Source: Lawsonibacter sp.
GTDB lineage: Bacteria; Bacillota; Clostridia; Oscillospirales; Oscillospiraceae
Direction of reading: 5' to 3'
DNA length: 35,200 nucleotides
NCBI GenBank assembly: GCA_022795855.1
Contig: JAAWHL010000019.1
Span: 1 to 35,200 of the forward strand
Shown: positions 24,512-32,622 of the stretch, one piece after another
Position numbering within the stretch: the first letter of the stretch is position 1
Layout: each line of letters begins with the position of its first letter
Translations under genes and position numbers: made by a program
Notes under the pieces: model-generated
Databases searched by the model: none
What the model was told of the DNA's origin: nothing
The model's input: the letters and a program-made list of their open reading frames with translations, nothing else

Positions 24512-25297
24512 CTAATTTGCGGTGTAGCGGGACAGGAACTGCCGCGTGCGCTCCTGGGCGGGCTGCTCAATGACCTGCCGCGCCGCGCCCTGCTCCACAA
24601 TCACGCCGCCGTCCATGAAGATCACCTGGTCGGCCACATCCCGGGCAAAGGCCATCTCGTGGGTGACGATAATCATGGTGGTGTTCTGGTCGGCCAGGGC
24701 GCGGATGACCTTCAGTACCTCGCCGGTCAGCTCCGGGTCCAGGGCGGAGGTGGGCTCGTCAAAGCAGAGAATATCCGGCTGGAGGGCCAGCGCCCGGGCT
24801 ATGGCCACCCGCTGCTGCTGCCCGCCGGAGAGCTGATGGGGATAGTGCCCCGCCCGGTCGGCCAGCCCAATCTCCCGGAGCAGCTCCATACCCCGGGCGT
24901 CCATCTCCTCGAAAATCGCTTTCTTATTGGCCTTGAAATCAGGCCGCTCCCTGGCCAGCAGCCTGCCCGCCAGGGTAACGTTCTCCAGGGCGGTATACTG
25001 GGGAAACAGGTTGAAAGACTGGAACACCAGCCCGAAATGCAGGCGCTTTTTGCGGATCTCCCCCTCCCGCTGGGTGGCGGGGTCGTCCGCGTCAAACAGC
25101 ACCTCGTCCCGCACCGAGATGCGGCCGCGGTCGGGGGTCTCCAAAAAGTTGAGGCAGCGCAGCAGCGTGGTCTTGCCGCTGCCCGAGGATCCAATGATGG
25201 CCAGGGCCTGCCCCTGGTCCAGCGTGAAGCTGATGTCCTCCAGCACCTTGGTCCTGCCAAAGTGCTTTTCAATGTGCTCTGCCGAGAGAAATGACAT
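24512..25297 (-). CDS. Polar amino acid ABC transporter ATP-binding protein (GlnQ-like)
   Basis: 261 residues. Walker A GSSGSGKTTLLRCLN, Q-loop FQSFNLFPQYTALENV, signature [15 protein letters not shown], Walker B ILCFDEPTSALDPE and H-loop VTHEM. The FNLFPQ and PTSALDPE variants are those of the polar amino acid uptake family. AAAGGAGG precedes the ATG. It is third in the operon after the binding protein and permease; the substrate is set by the binding protein. Confidence 0.92.
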   Translation of the reverse strand: MSFLSAEHIEKHFGRTKVLEDISFTLDQGQALAIIGSSGSGKTTLLRCLNFLETPDRGRISVRDEVLFDADDPATQREGEIRKKRLHFGLVFQSFNLFPQYTALENVTLAGRLLARERPDFKANKKAIFEEMDARGMELLREIGLADRAGHYPHQLSGGQQQRVAIARALALQPDILCFDEPTSALDPELTGEVLKVIRALADQNTTMIIVTHEMAFARDVADQVIFMDGGVIVEQGAARQVIEQPAQERTRQFLSRYTAN

Positions 25298-25312
25298 GTC
25301 CGGTTCCTCCTT

Positions 25313-26065
25313 TCAGCGGAAAAATTCCAGCTTCTTTTCCAGCCGGGACAAAAGGATGGTAACGATCCCGCTGAACACCAGGTAGTACACCGCAGTAAAG
25401 AACAGGGGCCAGATCAGGCCCGCGTACCCCTGGTTGCCCTTCAGGAAGGACTCGCTCATCCAGATGACCTCCTGCAGGGCGATGACCCGGGCCAGGGAGG
25501 TGTCCTTCACCAGAGTGATGATCTCATTGGACAGAGGAGGGACGATGCGCTTGATCATCTGCAGCAGGGTGACCCGAAAAAAAATCTGAGACCGGGTCAT
25601 GCCCAGCACCAGCCCCGCCTCCTGCTGGCCCGCCGGCACGCTCTGGATGCCGCCCCGGTAAATCTCGGAGAAGTAGCAGGCGTAATTGATGATAAAGGCC
25701 ACTGCCACCGCGGCAAACCGCCCCGACATGCTGCCGCCCCAGATGGGGAAGCCCTTCAGGGACGGGATGAAAAACAGGGCGATGATCTGGAGCACCAGGG
25801 GGGTGCCCCGGACAATCCAGACCAGGAAACGGCACAGCAGACTGATGGGCCGCAGACCTCCCGCACGCCGGATCGGGCGCGGGAGGTTCAGATGCGTCAG
25901 GAAACGGAACGGGGTCCAGGTGTTCATGGAGCCCAGCGAGATAACCAGCCCCAGGGGAATGGCCCCCACCAGAGTGACAAAAAACAGCTGGAGGGTCCTG
26001 GCAAAACCGGTATTCAGGGCAGCGAACACCGTCTGAAACTCGGCGGACGCAAAGAAAGTGAACAT
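25313..26065 (-). CDS. Polar amino acid ABC transporter permease (HisM/GlnP-like)
   Basis: 250 residues, integral membrane. It has about five hydrophobic helices and the family loop QEAGLVLGMTRSQIFFRVTLLQ, which contacts the ATPase, followed by PPLSNEIITLVKDTSL, typical of this permease class. TLQLFFVTLVGAIPLG begins the conserved core. It ends 15 bases before the ATPase gene. A strong hairpin lies between it and the binding-protein gene upstream. Confidence 0.92.
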   Translation of the reverse strand: MFTFFASAEFQTVFAALNTGFARTLQLFFVTLVGAIPLGLVISLGSMNTWTPFRFLTHLNLPRPIRRAGGLRPISLLCRFLVWIVRGTPLVLQIIALFFIPSLKGFPIWGGSMSGRFAAVAVAFIINYACYFSEIYRGGIQSVPAGQQEAGLVLGMTRSQIFFRVTLLQMIKRIVPPLSNEIITLVKDTSLARVIALQEVIWMSESFLKGNQGYAGLIWPLFFTAVYYLVFSGIVTILLSRLEKKLEFFR

Positions 26066-26111
26066 GGGGATCGTCCTCCCTTTTTATTTGTGCGGAGGGT
26101 ACCGGAACCGC

Positions 26112-26144
26112 CCAAAGGCAGAGAGGTCGCCTCTCTGCCTTTGG
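26112..26144 (-). terminator. Perfect 15-bp intercistronic hairpin
   Basis: CCAAAGGCAGAGAGG, TCG, CCTCTCTGCCTTTGG between the binding-protein and permease genes. With no long T tract, it more likely protects the binding-protein mRNA 3' end, or attenuates, than stops transcription fully. Confidence 0.7.
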
Positions 26145-26159
26145 TGCGCTGTTAAAATT

Positions 26160-27029
26160 TTAGTCCAGCAGCAGGGACTCCTGCACGCCGTAGACGGTGC
26201 CGGTGGCCAGGGCCGTGCCGTCGGCCACGCTGGCCGCCCAGAAGTCGTTGTACGCGGCCACCAGGTCGGAGCCCTGGCGGAAGCCCACGCCGTACTCCTC
26301 AGACTCCAGGCCCTGAATATCGTTCAGATTCAGGGTATAGGTCAGGTTGGCGTAGCTGGTGCCCTCGCCAATCATGGCCCCCGCCATCAGCAGGTCAATC
26401 ACCGCCGCGTCGGAGGTGCCGGCGGCTACCTCCATCAGCGTATCCGCCTGCTTGGCCACCGGGATGACTGCGGCCCCCAGGGCCTCGGCGGCGTCCTCGC
26501 CGGCGGATCCGGACTCCACAGCCACGTTCAGCCCCTCCAGGCTGGTCAGATTCTCAAACTCGGCGGCCTTATCTGCGGGAACCACCAGCACCTGGGCGTT
26601 CAGGCAGTAGGGCACAGAGGTGTCCATGGCCGCCTTCACCTCGTCGTTCAGGGTCATGCCGTTCCACACACAGTCAATGTTCTTGGCGTTCAGCTCCATC
26701 ACCTTATAGTCCCAGGTGATTTCCACAAACTCGGCGGTCACCCCCAGGCTCTCGGCAAAGGCCTTGGCCATGTCGGCGTCAAACCCAATCCACTCGCCGT
26801 TGGAATCCTGATAGTCCATGGGGTCAAAGTTGGTGATGCCCACCAACAGGGTGCCCTTGTTCTTCACGTACTCCAAATCGCTGTCAGCGGCCGCAGGCTG
26901 GCTGGCCGCGGGCGCGCTTGCGGCAGGCTGGGAGGGGCCGGAGCTGCCGGGGGGCGGGGGATTGCTGGAGCAGGCGGCCAGGGCCAGACACAGGGCCAGG
27001 GCCGAAAGCAGAGACAACGTCTTTTTCAT
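26160..27029 (-). CDS. Polar amino acid ABC transporter substrate-binding lipoprotein
   Basis: 289 residues. A signal peptide ends in a lipobox (LALAACSS, Cys at about 20), then a Pro/Ala/Ser linker with QPAAS units, then the class-3 binding fold: GTLLVGITNFDPMDYQDSNGEWIGFDADMAKAFAESLG, VEITWDYKVMELNAKNIDCVWNGMT, and a late GVGFRQGSDLVAAYNDFW. First gene of the operon, so high expression of the receptor is expected. The ligand cannot be fixed from sequence, though the ITNFDPMDY start resembles cystine and general amino acid receptors. Confidence 0.92.
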   Translation of the reverse strand: MKKTLSLLSALALCLALAACSSNPPPPGSSGPSQPAASAPAASQPAAADSDLEYVKNKGTLLVGITNFDPMDYQDSNGEWIGFDADMAKAFAESLGVTAEFVEITWDYKVMELNAKNIDCVWNGMTLNDEVKAAMDTSVPYCLNAQVLVVPADKAAEFENLTSLEGLNVAVESGSAGEDAAEALGAAVIPVAKQADTLMEVAAGTSDAAVIDLLMAGAMIGEGTSYANLTYTLNLNDIQGLESEEYGVGFRQGSDLVAAYNDFWAASVADGTALATGTVYGVQESLLLD

Positions 27030-27061
27030 TCCTATGTATCCTCCAATTGTGTTCGATTGAG

Positions 27062-27084
27062 GCGTCAGGCGTCCCTCCTGACGC
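27062..27084 (-). promoter_or_regulatory. Hairpin at the predicted 5' end of the transporter mRNA
   Basis: An 8-bp stem (GCGTCAGG / CCTGACGC) with a 7-base loop. It begins about where transcription from the promoter at 27091-27119 would start, so it probably stabilises the transcript or is a protein-binding leader element. Confidence 0.5.
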
Positions 27085-27090
27085 TTTCAC

Positions 27091-27119
27091 ATTTTAGCAC
27101 GCTAATACGCTGTTGTAAA
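27091..27119 (-). promoter_or_regulatory. Sigma-A promoter of the amino acid ABC operon
   Basis: Minus strand TTTACA, 17 bases, TAAAAT, 62 bases before the binding-protein ATG. The adjoining region to 27304 shows no gene and no clear terminator for the SASP gene. Confidence 0.7.
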
Positions 27120-27304
27120 GGGCCTTTTCGCGTTTCCGGCAGTTTCCATTAAAAAGGGCCGGACACTTTCCGGCGTTTTGGGAAAACTGTCTTGCACAGC
27201 CCCGGCTTTCGCCAGGCTCCGCGCGACAGCATCCCCCAAAACCGGTCCGTGCCCGGCCTGAGCGCTAACAAGTCAGGTCAGCAAAGCCGCTCCCCAGGGG
27301 GAAG

Positions 27305-27505
27305 TTACTTCATGCCGTTCTCGTAGGACTCAATCATCTTCTTGACCATCTGGCCGCCCACAGAACCGGCCTGCTTGCTGGTCAGATCACCGTTGTAGCC
27401 CTGCTTCAGGTTGACGCCCACCTCGTTGGCAGCCTCCATCTTGAACTTGTTCATGGCCTCGCGGGCATTGGGAACCATAATCTTATTGCTATTGTTGTTA
27501 GACAT
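27305..27505 (-). CDS. Alpha/beta-type small acid-soluble spore protein
   Basis: 66 residues, the usual SASP length. NKIMVPNAREAMNKFKMEAANEVGV and the conserved YNGDLTSKQAGSVGGQMVKKMIESYE fit the two-helix DNA-binding SASP pattern, including the GPR protease site region around KMEAANEVGV (E-A/F-A-x-E-x-G type). These proteins coat spore DNA and supply amino acids on germination. The ATG at 27505 has AAAGGAG ahead; the longer frame upstream is not coding. Monocistronic. Confidence 0.95.
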   Translation of the reverse strand: MSNNNSNKIMVPNAREAMNKFKMEAANEVGVNLKQGYNGDLTSKQAGSVGGQMVKKMIESYENGMK

Positions 27506-27565
27506 AACCGTCTCTCTCCTTTTCAAATTCAGGTTGTTTGTTGTTTTGGATGGAACATCCGAAGG

Positions 27566-27595
27566 TAGCATTGCCCGGAGCGGTTGATCTATGCA
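27566..27595 (-). promoter_or_regulatory. Possible sigma-G promoter of the SASP gene
   Basis: Minus strand TGCATA, 17 bases, AATGCTA resembles the sigma-G pattern (TGAATA / CATACTA) and stands 60 bases before the start. The match is partial; forespore control of SASP genes is family knowledge. Confidence 0.35.
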
Positions 27596-27644
27596 GGAAA
27601 CGCGCTTCCTCTTTTTTGAAATTCCGGCATATCCTTCCGAACGC

Positions 27645-27678
27645 AAAGAAAACCCCGGTACGGAAAACCGTACCGGGG
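27645..27678 (-). terminator. Rho-independent terminator of the TAXI-TRAP operon
   Basis: CCCCGGTACGG, 4-base loop, CCGTACCGGGG, followed on the minus strand by TTTTCTTT; 15 bases after the permease stop. Confidence 0.9.
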
Positions 27679-27693
27679 AAGGATGCAGGGAAC

Positions 27694-29847
27694 TCAGGCC
27701 GCCGCAGGCTGGTTTTTCTGGAAAATCAGCTGGTAGGCAATGGCGGCTGCCAAAATCGCCAGACCGGCCACGTCGGTGACGGTCCCGGGGATAATCAGCA
27801 GCAGTCCGCCGGCAATGGAGATAATGCGGAGGGGCCAGTTCAGATCCTTGAGCATGTAGCCCATCAGGCCGGCGGCGATCAGGAACATGCCCACAAAGGA
27901 GCTGATGATGACCATGACCACCTCGACAGGGGTGGTATTGATGAACAGCATCGCGTTATTGAAGGCGAAAATGTAGGGGACGATGAAGGCGGCAATCGCC
28001 AGCCGGGTAGCGTTGAAGGCGGTCTTCATAGGAGGCGCCTTGGCAATGGCGGATCCGGCATAGGCGGCCAGGGCCACCGGCGGGGTGATGTCGGCCACAA
28101 TGCCGAAGTAGAACACGAACATGTGGGCCGCGATGACCTCCATCTGCATACCGGTAATCAGGATGGGGGCGCAGGTGGTGGCCATGATGACATAGTTGGC
28201 GGTGGTGGGCACGCCCATGCCCAGCACGATGCAGCACAGCATGGTCAGCACCAGGGCAATAATCAGCTGGCCGTTCGCCACGCCCACGATGGCGGAAATC
28301 AGCACCTGGCCCAGGCCGGTCATGGTGACCACGCCGGCAATGATGCCCGCGATGCCGCAGGCCACGGCTACGGACAGGCAGTTGCGCGCGCCGTTCTCCA
28401 GCGCGTTGAAGAAGGTGTAGGACTGGCGGCGGTTCTCCGAGCTGACGGCCATGTTCACCAGCACAAAGGCCAGGTAAACCAGCATCATGAAGGTGGAGAA
28501 CTTCATGCCCAGGGGCCGGACGGCCTTGAACTGCTCCTCCAGGAAGGTGAGCACCAGCAGCGGCAGCACGGACAGGGCCATGATGAGCTTTTTGCCCATC
28601 ACCGGCTCACGGCTGACCATGGAGACGGTGATGGTGTAGAAGGTGGCGTAGACCGCAGCGGTGGCCATGGTCTTGCCGTTGATAATCATATAGACCAGAA
28701 TGGCCAGGGGGATAATCAGATAAATTTTGGGCAAAATCATCCCGGCCTTGGGCAGCTCCTCCCTGGGCAGGCCCTTCAGGCCCATCTTTTTGGCCTTGAA
28801 GTGGACCATCAGGAAAATGCCGGTGAAGTACAGGGCGGCGGGCAGAATGGCCCGGGTCAGAATGTAGCTGTAGGGGTTGTTGGTCATCTCGGCCATCAGG
28901 AAGGCGGCCGCGCCCATGATGGGGGGCATAATCTGCCCGCCGGTGGAGGCCGAGGCCTCTACCGCGCCGGCAAACTCGCCGGGATAGCCGGTCTTCTTCA
29001 TCAGAGGAATGGTGACTGAACCGGTGGTGACGGTGTTGCCCACGGAGGAGCCGGACACCATGCCGCACAGAGCGGAGGAGATGACGGCCACCTTGGCGGG
29101 ACCGCCGGTGGCCCAGCCGGCCAGGGCGTTGGCGCAGTCAATGAAGAAGCTGGCGATGCCGGTGGCCTCCAGGAAAGCGCCGAAAATCACGAAGAGGACA
29201 ATGTAGGTGGAACACACCCCGATGGGGGTGCCGATGATGCCGGTGGTGGTGTAGAACAGGTTGTACACTACCGTGCGCAGGGATTTTCCGCCCAGCGTGA
29301 AGGCGTAGAGGATAAACACCGTGGCGACGCACAGGATGGGGATGCCCACTACCCGGCGGCAGCATTCCGCCAGCACCAGGGCGCCTACAATGCCCAGCAC
29401 AATCAGCAGGGGAATGGAGGTGCCGCCGATGTTCAGGAGAAAGCCCGCGTTGATGCGGGTGCCCAGATCCACAATCTTATTCAGATTGGCGGCGTAGAAG
29501 AAAAAGCTCCCCGCGCCCAGGACTGCCAGAACAATATCGTACCAGGGGATGTAGTTTACCTTTGTAGCGCCCTTGCGCATGGGGTAAATCAGGAATACAA
29601 ACAGGATAATCAGACCCATGAACACCGGACGGCGGAAACGCTCATCCTGGGTGGAGAACAGGTTTACCCACACCAGATAGATGGCAAAGAGCGCCAGCAG
29701 AACACGGATCACCAGCTTGGGAGTCCCCTCCCAGATGCGCACGTTGGATTCGCGGTCATACTTCTTCATGATCGCGTCCACGTCCTCAGCCGTACCTACC
29801 TCTATTTCCGGCGAGGTGTTGACTTTCGCTTTGTCGTTTTCCGACAC
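27694..29847 (-). CDS. TRAP transporter fused permease (TAXI type, small and large subunits joined)
   Basis: 717 residues, about 16 or more membrane segments. The N-terminal ~220 residues form the small (DctQ-like) part and the rest the large (DctM-like) part, with conserved loops SALCGMVSGSSVGNTVTTGSVTIP and EASASTGGQIMPPIMGAAAF, and a second repeat GMGVPTTANYVIMATTCAP and ITPPVALAAYAGSAIA. These are the ion- and substrate-binding hairpins of sodium-driven TRAP carriers. The GTG start at 29847 is preceded by GGAGG at good spacing. It works with the TAXI binding protein at 30425-31453; the substrate is probably a carboxylate (family knowledge). Confidence 0.93.
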   Translation of the reverse strand: MSENDKAKVNTSPEIEVGTAEDVDAIMKKYDRESNVRIWEGTPKLVIRVLLALFAIYLVWVNLFSTQDERFRRPVFMGLIILFVFLIYPMRKGATKVNYIPWYDIVLAVLGAGSFFFYAANLNKIVDLGTRINAGFLLNIGGTSIPLLIVLGIVGALVLAECCRRVVGIPILCVATVFILYAFTLGGKSLRTVVYNLFYTTTGIIGTPIGVCSTYIVLFVIFGAFLEATGIASFFIDCANALAGWATGGPAKVAVISSALCGMVSGSSVGNTVTTGSVTIPLMKKTGYPGEFAGAVEASASTGGQIMPPIMGAAAFLMAEMTNNPYSYILTRAILPAALYFTGIFLMVHFKAKKMGLKGLPREELPKAGMILPKIYLIIPLAILVYMIINGKTMATAAVYATFYTITVSMVSREPVMGKKLIMALSVLPLLVLTFLEEQFKAVRPLGMKFSTFMMLVYLAFVLVNMAVSSENRRQSYTFFNALENGARNCLSVAVACGIAGIIAGVVTMTGLGQVLISAIVGVANGQLIIALVLTMLCCIVLGMGVPTTANYVIMATTCAPILITGMQMEVIAAHMFVFYFGIVADITPPVALAAYAGSAIAKAPPMKTAFNATRLAIAAFIVPYIFAFNNAMLFINTTPVEVVMVIISSFVGMFLIAAGLMGYMLKDLNWPLRIISIAGGLLLIIPGTVTDVAGLAILAAAIAYQLIFQKNQPAAA

Positions 29848-29932
29848 ACAGATTCCTCCTTCTTCGTCTTTTGCACCTGATTCCGCAGCAGGGGACGCGG
29901 TCCGTCCGGCGTGCTCCGGCCGCGGGGATCAT

Positions 29933-30418
29933 TCAAAACAGTTGGAACTCGTAATTAAAGCGAATGGCTGTATTTTTTCCGCACAGATCGCGCAGACTGA
30001 TTTCTTGGCCGTTTACCTGCAGAACATGGTCGTATACAGTGCCGACAATGTAGCCGACATTGTTTCTCAGCTGGTGAATATTGCCCACAATCATGGAGCC
30101 GTCCTCACCGTAGGTCAAAGTCTCCCCCTCGTTGAGCTGGGTCTGCACTCCAGCGCCGAAGTGATAATAGACAGTCTCCTCCACATAAATGTCCCCGCCC
30201 TCAATCACATACACATCAGTCACGGGACTCAGATTGACAGAGTGCTTGAAGGTGACGGAAAAGCGGCCCCCCTCGCTCAGGGGATAGCGGGCGTATACCT
30301 CCCGGCTGTCCCGGTCCCGCACCGTCAGAAAGCGGTGGGGACTGATAAAGAGGGCTGCCGCGATAATAGACACTATTATCACGGCAGCCGCTTTTACGCA
30401 CTTACCAGACGTAAACAC
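29933..30418 (-). CDS. DUF1850 membrane-anchored protein of a TAXI-TRAP system
   Basis: 161 residues. One N-terminal membrane segment (AAAVIIVSIIAAALFISP), then an outside domain with FSVTFKHSVNLSPVTDVYVI and YYHFGAGVQTQL, the DUF1850 pattern (KHSV..sPv.e.y.i, y.sfGaGl). DUF1850 genes often accompany TAXI-type TRAP genes; their job is unknown. The start is a GTG six bases after the binding-protein stop, with no clear ribosome site, so it probably depends on translational coupling. An 85-base gap separates it from the permease gene. Confidence 0.82.
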   Translation of the reverse strand: MFTSGKCVKAAAVIIVSIIAAALFISPHRFLTVRDRDSREVYARYPLSEGGRFSVTFKHSVNLSPVTDVYVIEGGDIYVEETVYYHFGAGVQTQLNEGETLTYGEDGSMIVGNIHQLRNNVGYIVGTVYDHVLQVNGQEISLRDLCGKNTAIRFNYEFQLF

Positions 30419-30424
30419 CGAAAA

Positions 30425-31453
30425 TTAAAGTACGCCGACTTCCTTGTAGAACTTCTCGGCGCCGGGATGCAGGGGGACGGAGGCGCCGGAGGAGGCATAG
30501 GCGGCATCCAGGAACTGGAACTTGGCGTGGGCGGTAACCAGAGCGTCCTTGCTGTCGAACATGGTCTTCAGCAGCTCGTACACCACGTCCTCGGAGATGT
30601 CCTTGGAGGCGACCAGAGCGGCCTGCACGGCGACGCAGCGGGTCTCGGGAATGCCCTTGTAGGTCTCAGCGGGCAGGTTGTCGTCCACCAGGAAGGGGAA
30701 GTTCTCGTGGATGTAGGCCAGAGCCTCGTCCGTCAGAGAGAGCATGTTGAAGGAGTTGGTGGTGGCCAGGTCGGTGATGGCGGTGGTGGGAGCGCCGGCC
30801 ACGGTGAAGGCGGCGTCAACCTTGCCGTCCTTGATGCCGTCCACGCCGTCCTGGAAGGAGCCGGACACGGCGTTGACATCGTCGGCAGTCATGCCGTAGG
30901 CGGCCAGAATCTGCTCGGCGTTCACACGGGTGCCGGAGCCCACGTCGCCCATGCAGACGGTTCTGCCGGCCAGCTGGGACACGTCGGTGATGTCGGTGGT
31001 GGCGATAATCTGCACGGTCTCATTGTACAGGCCGGCAACCCAAAGGGCGCTGTCCTCTACGCCGGTCTCGGCAAAGGTGTTGGTGCCGGTGTGGGCGTAG
31101 GACACCACGTCGGACTGCAGAATGGCCATCTGGGCCTCGCCGTCGGTAATCAGGTTCACGTTGGCCTTGGACGCGCCGGTGGACTCAGTGTTCAGCTCGC
31201 ACAGGGTCAGCTTGTCGTTGAGCACGGTCTGCATCGCGCCGCCTACGGCATAGTAGGTGCCGGAGGTTCCGCCGGTGGCCAGGGTGACCTTGATAGCGCT
31301 GGCAGCGGGCGTGCTGGCAGCGGGCTGGCTGGCGGCGGGTGTGCTGGCAGCGGGCTGGCTGGCAGCGGGCGTGCTCGGGGTGCTGCTGTTGCCGCAGGCG
31401 GCCAGACCGAGGACCATAGCCAGAGACAACGTCATAGCGATGATTTTCTTCAT
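30425..31453 (-). CDS. TAXI-family TRAP transporter substrate-binding lipoprotein
   Basis: 342 residues. Lipobox LGLAACGN with Cys at about 20, then a linker of alternating TPAAS and QPAAS units, then the TAXI domain: VTLATGGTSGTYYAVGGAMQTVL, NVNLITDGEAQMAILQSDV, and LAGRTVCMGDVGSGTRVNAEQIL. It delivers the ligand to the fused permease downstream, with DUF1850 between. A consensus promoter lies 60 bases before the start. First gene in a three-gene operon. Substrates of known TAXI systems include glutamate and other carboxylates; the one here is unknown. Confidence 0.93.
   Translation of the reverse strand: MKKIIAMTLSLAMVLGLAACGNSSTPSTPAASQPAASTPAASQPAASTPAASAIKVTLATGGTSGTYYAVGGAMQTVLNDKLTLCELNTESTGASKANVNLITDGEAQMAILQSDVVSYAHTGTNTFAETGVEDSALWVAGLYNETVQIIATTDITDVSQLAGRTVCMGDVGSGTRVNAEQILAAYGMTADDVNAVSGSFQDGVDGIKDGKVDAAFTVAGAPTTAITDLATTNSFNMLSLTDEALAYIHENFPFLVDDNLPAETYKGIPETRCVAVQAALVASKDISEDVVYELLKTMFDSKDALVTAHAKFQFLDAAYASSGASVPLHPGAEKFYKEVGVL
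31298..31372 (-). repeat. Five 15-bp tandem units in the lipoprotein linker
   Basis: GCTGGCAGCGGGCGT / GCTGGCAGCGGGCTG units alternate on the plus strand and encode TPAAS and QPAAS. Length changes would alter only the flexible spacer between lipid anchor and binding domain. Confidence 0.85.
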
Positions 31454-31512
31454 ATTCTTGTTCCTCCAATTCAGGCTTTTCAGCCGGCTTCACCGGCCTA
31501 CTCGCATTTGAA

Positions 31513-31541
31513 ATTATATTACAGTTCCGGCGGAAATGCAA
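31513..31541 (-). promoter_or_regulatory. Sigma-A promoter of the TAXI-TRAP operon with palindromic spacer
   Basis: Minus strand TTGCAT, 17 bases, TATAAT. The spacer begins TTCCGCCGGAA, the same palindrome in almost the same position as in the pot operon promoter. Confidence 0.78.
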
Positions 31542-31580
31542 GGGAGTTTTTCCCTGTTTGTGCGATTTGCACGATTTCCG

Positions 31581-32357
31581 TCATTTTGCCGGTTTTTTCC
31601 CCAGCTTCTTTTCACAGCATCCCGGAGCGGCGCTTCGAGATGCCCTCCGCTCCCGGCAGACGCCGTCCCCCTTCTCGTCCATGGCCTCCTCCAGCTTTCC
31701 CAGCGCCCGCTTTTCAATGCGGGATACATAAGAGCGGCTGATACCGCAGCGCTGGGCAATTTCCCGCTGGGTGCGGGGCGGACTGTCGTCCAAACCGTAG
31801 CGCATGGTGATAATCGTCCGCTCCCGGGGGGTCAAACAGCGCTCCACACACAGGCGCACTTTTTTGCAGGACTCCTTGTTGTCCAGTTCCTCCAGCATAT
31901 TGTCGTCAACTGCGATGACGTCCATCAAAGAGAGAGATCCCGATTCATCGCCCGGGTCCAGGTTGTCAGCCAGGGAGACCTCTCCAGCCAGTTTTTTCTG
32001 CGCACGGAAGTGCATCAGAATCTCATTTTCAATGCATCGGCTGGCATAAGTGGCCAAACGTACATTTTTATCCGTTTTGAAGGTGGATATCCCCTTAATC
32101 AGGCCGATGGTCCCAATCGAAATCAGGTCGTCCTGATCACCGGTCTGGGCGTAATATTTTTTTACAATGTGCGCCACCAGCCGCAGGTTATGCTCCACCA
32201 AAACATTGCGGGCCTCCAGGTCGCCGGCAGCGCAGCGCTCCAGATATTCCTGCTCCTCCGCCGGTTTCAGGGGACGTGGAAAAGAGCCTGTTCCTCCGGA
32301 CAGGCGGAGCGAAAAAAACAAAGCGTTCATCATCAGACAGATCACCGGGGACAGCAT
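31581..32357 (-). CDS. sigK: RNA polymerase sporulation sigma factor SigK
   Basis: 258 residues. Region 2 has NVLVEHNLRLVAHIVKKYY and DLISIGTIGLIKGISTF, then LATYASRCIENEILMHFRA; region 4 has LTPRERTIITMRYGLDD and TQREIAQRCGISRSYVSRIEKRAL. The VAHIVKKYY and SRSYVSRIEKRAL forms fit SigK rather than SigE. The first ~20 residues (MLSPVICLMMNALFFSLRLS) are hydrophobic, like a membrane-tethering pro-sequence. I chose the ATG at 32357, eight bases after GGAGG; a GTG seven codons earlier overlaps that site. The coding region is continuous, with no skin-type insertion. The C-terminal tail is about 30 residues longer than usual. Confidence 0.93.
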   Translation of the reverse strand: MLSPVICLMMNALFFSLRLSGGTGSFPRPLKPAEEQEYLERCAAGDLEARNVLVEHNLRLVAHIVKKYYAQTGDQDDLISIGTIGLIKGISTFKTDKNVRLATYASRCIENEILMHFRAQKKLAGEVSLADNLDPGDESGSLSLMDVIAVDDNMLEELDNKESCKKVRLCVERCLTPRERTIITMRYGLDDSPPRTQREIAQRCGISRSYVSRIEKRALGKLEEAMDEKGDGVCRERRASRSAAPGCCEKKLGKKPAK

Positions 32358-32510
32358 GAACAACACCTCCACGGCCACTGTATTCTCCGGCGGCCAGTCC
32401 CTATTCCCGTCGGAATCCCGGTTTTTGCAGGAAACACGTCAAAATGCGCCTGGAATTCCCTTCCGAAATTAGGTGAAATGTCGATTTTGCAGGGATACGT
32501 GAAAAACATT

Positions 32511-32539
32511 TTGCACCGGGGCAGGTTTCAGTATATAAT
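32511..32539 (+). promoter_or_regulatory. Sigma-A promoter of the Na/Pi cotransporter gene
   Basis: TTGCAC, 17 bases, TATAAT, about 84 bases before the ATG at 32623. Confidence 0.75.
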
Positions 32540-32622
32540 CTGAGCTGAAATTGAAAGAAGGAAATGTATCCGCTCCCTGCGCGGGCCTTCAGGGGAAGGC
32601 CTGTCTGATGTATGAGGAGGAA

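Noticed and set aside
32377-32384. Minus-strand AATACAGT as a sigma-E type -10 box for sigK
   Set aside because: It is close to the consensus but would start transcription at the ribosome-binding site, leaving no leader; kept only as a weak possibility.
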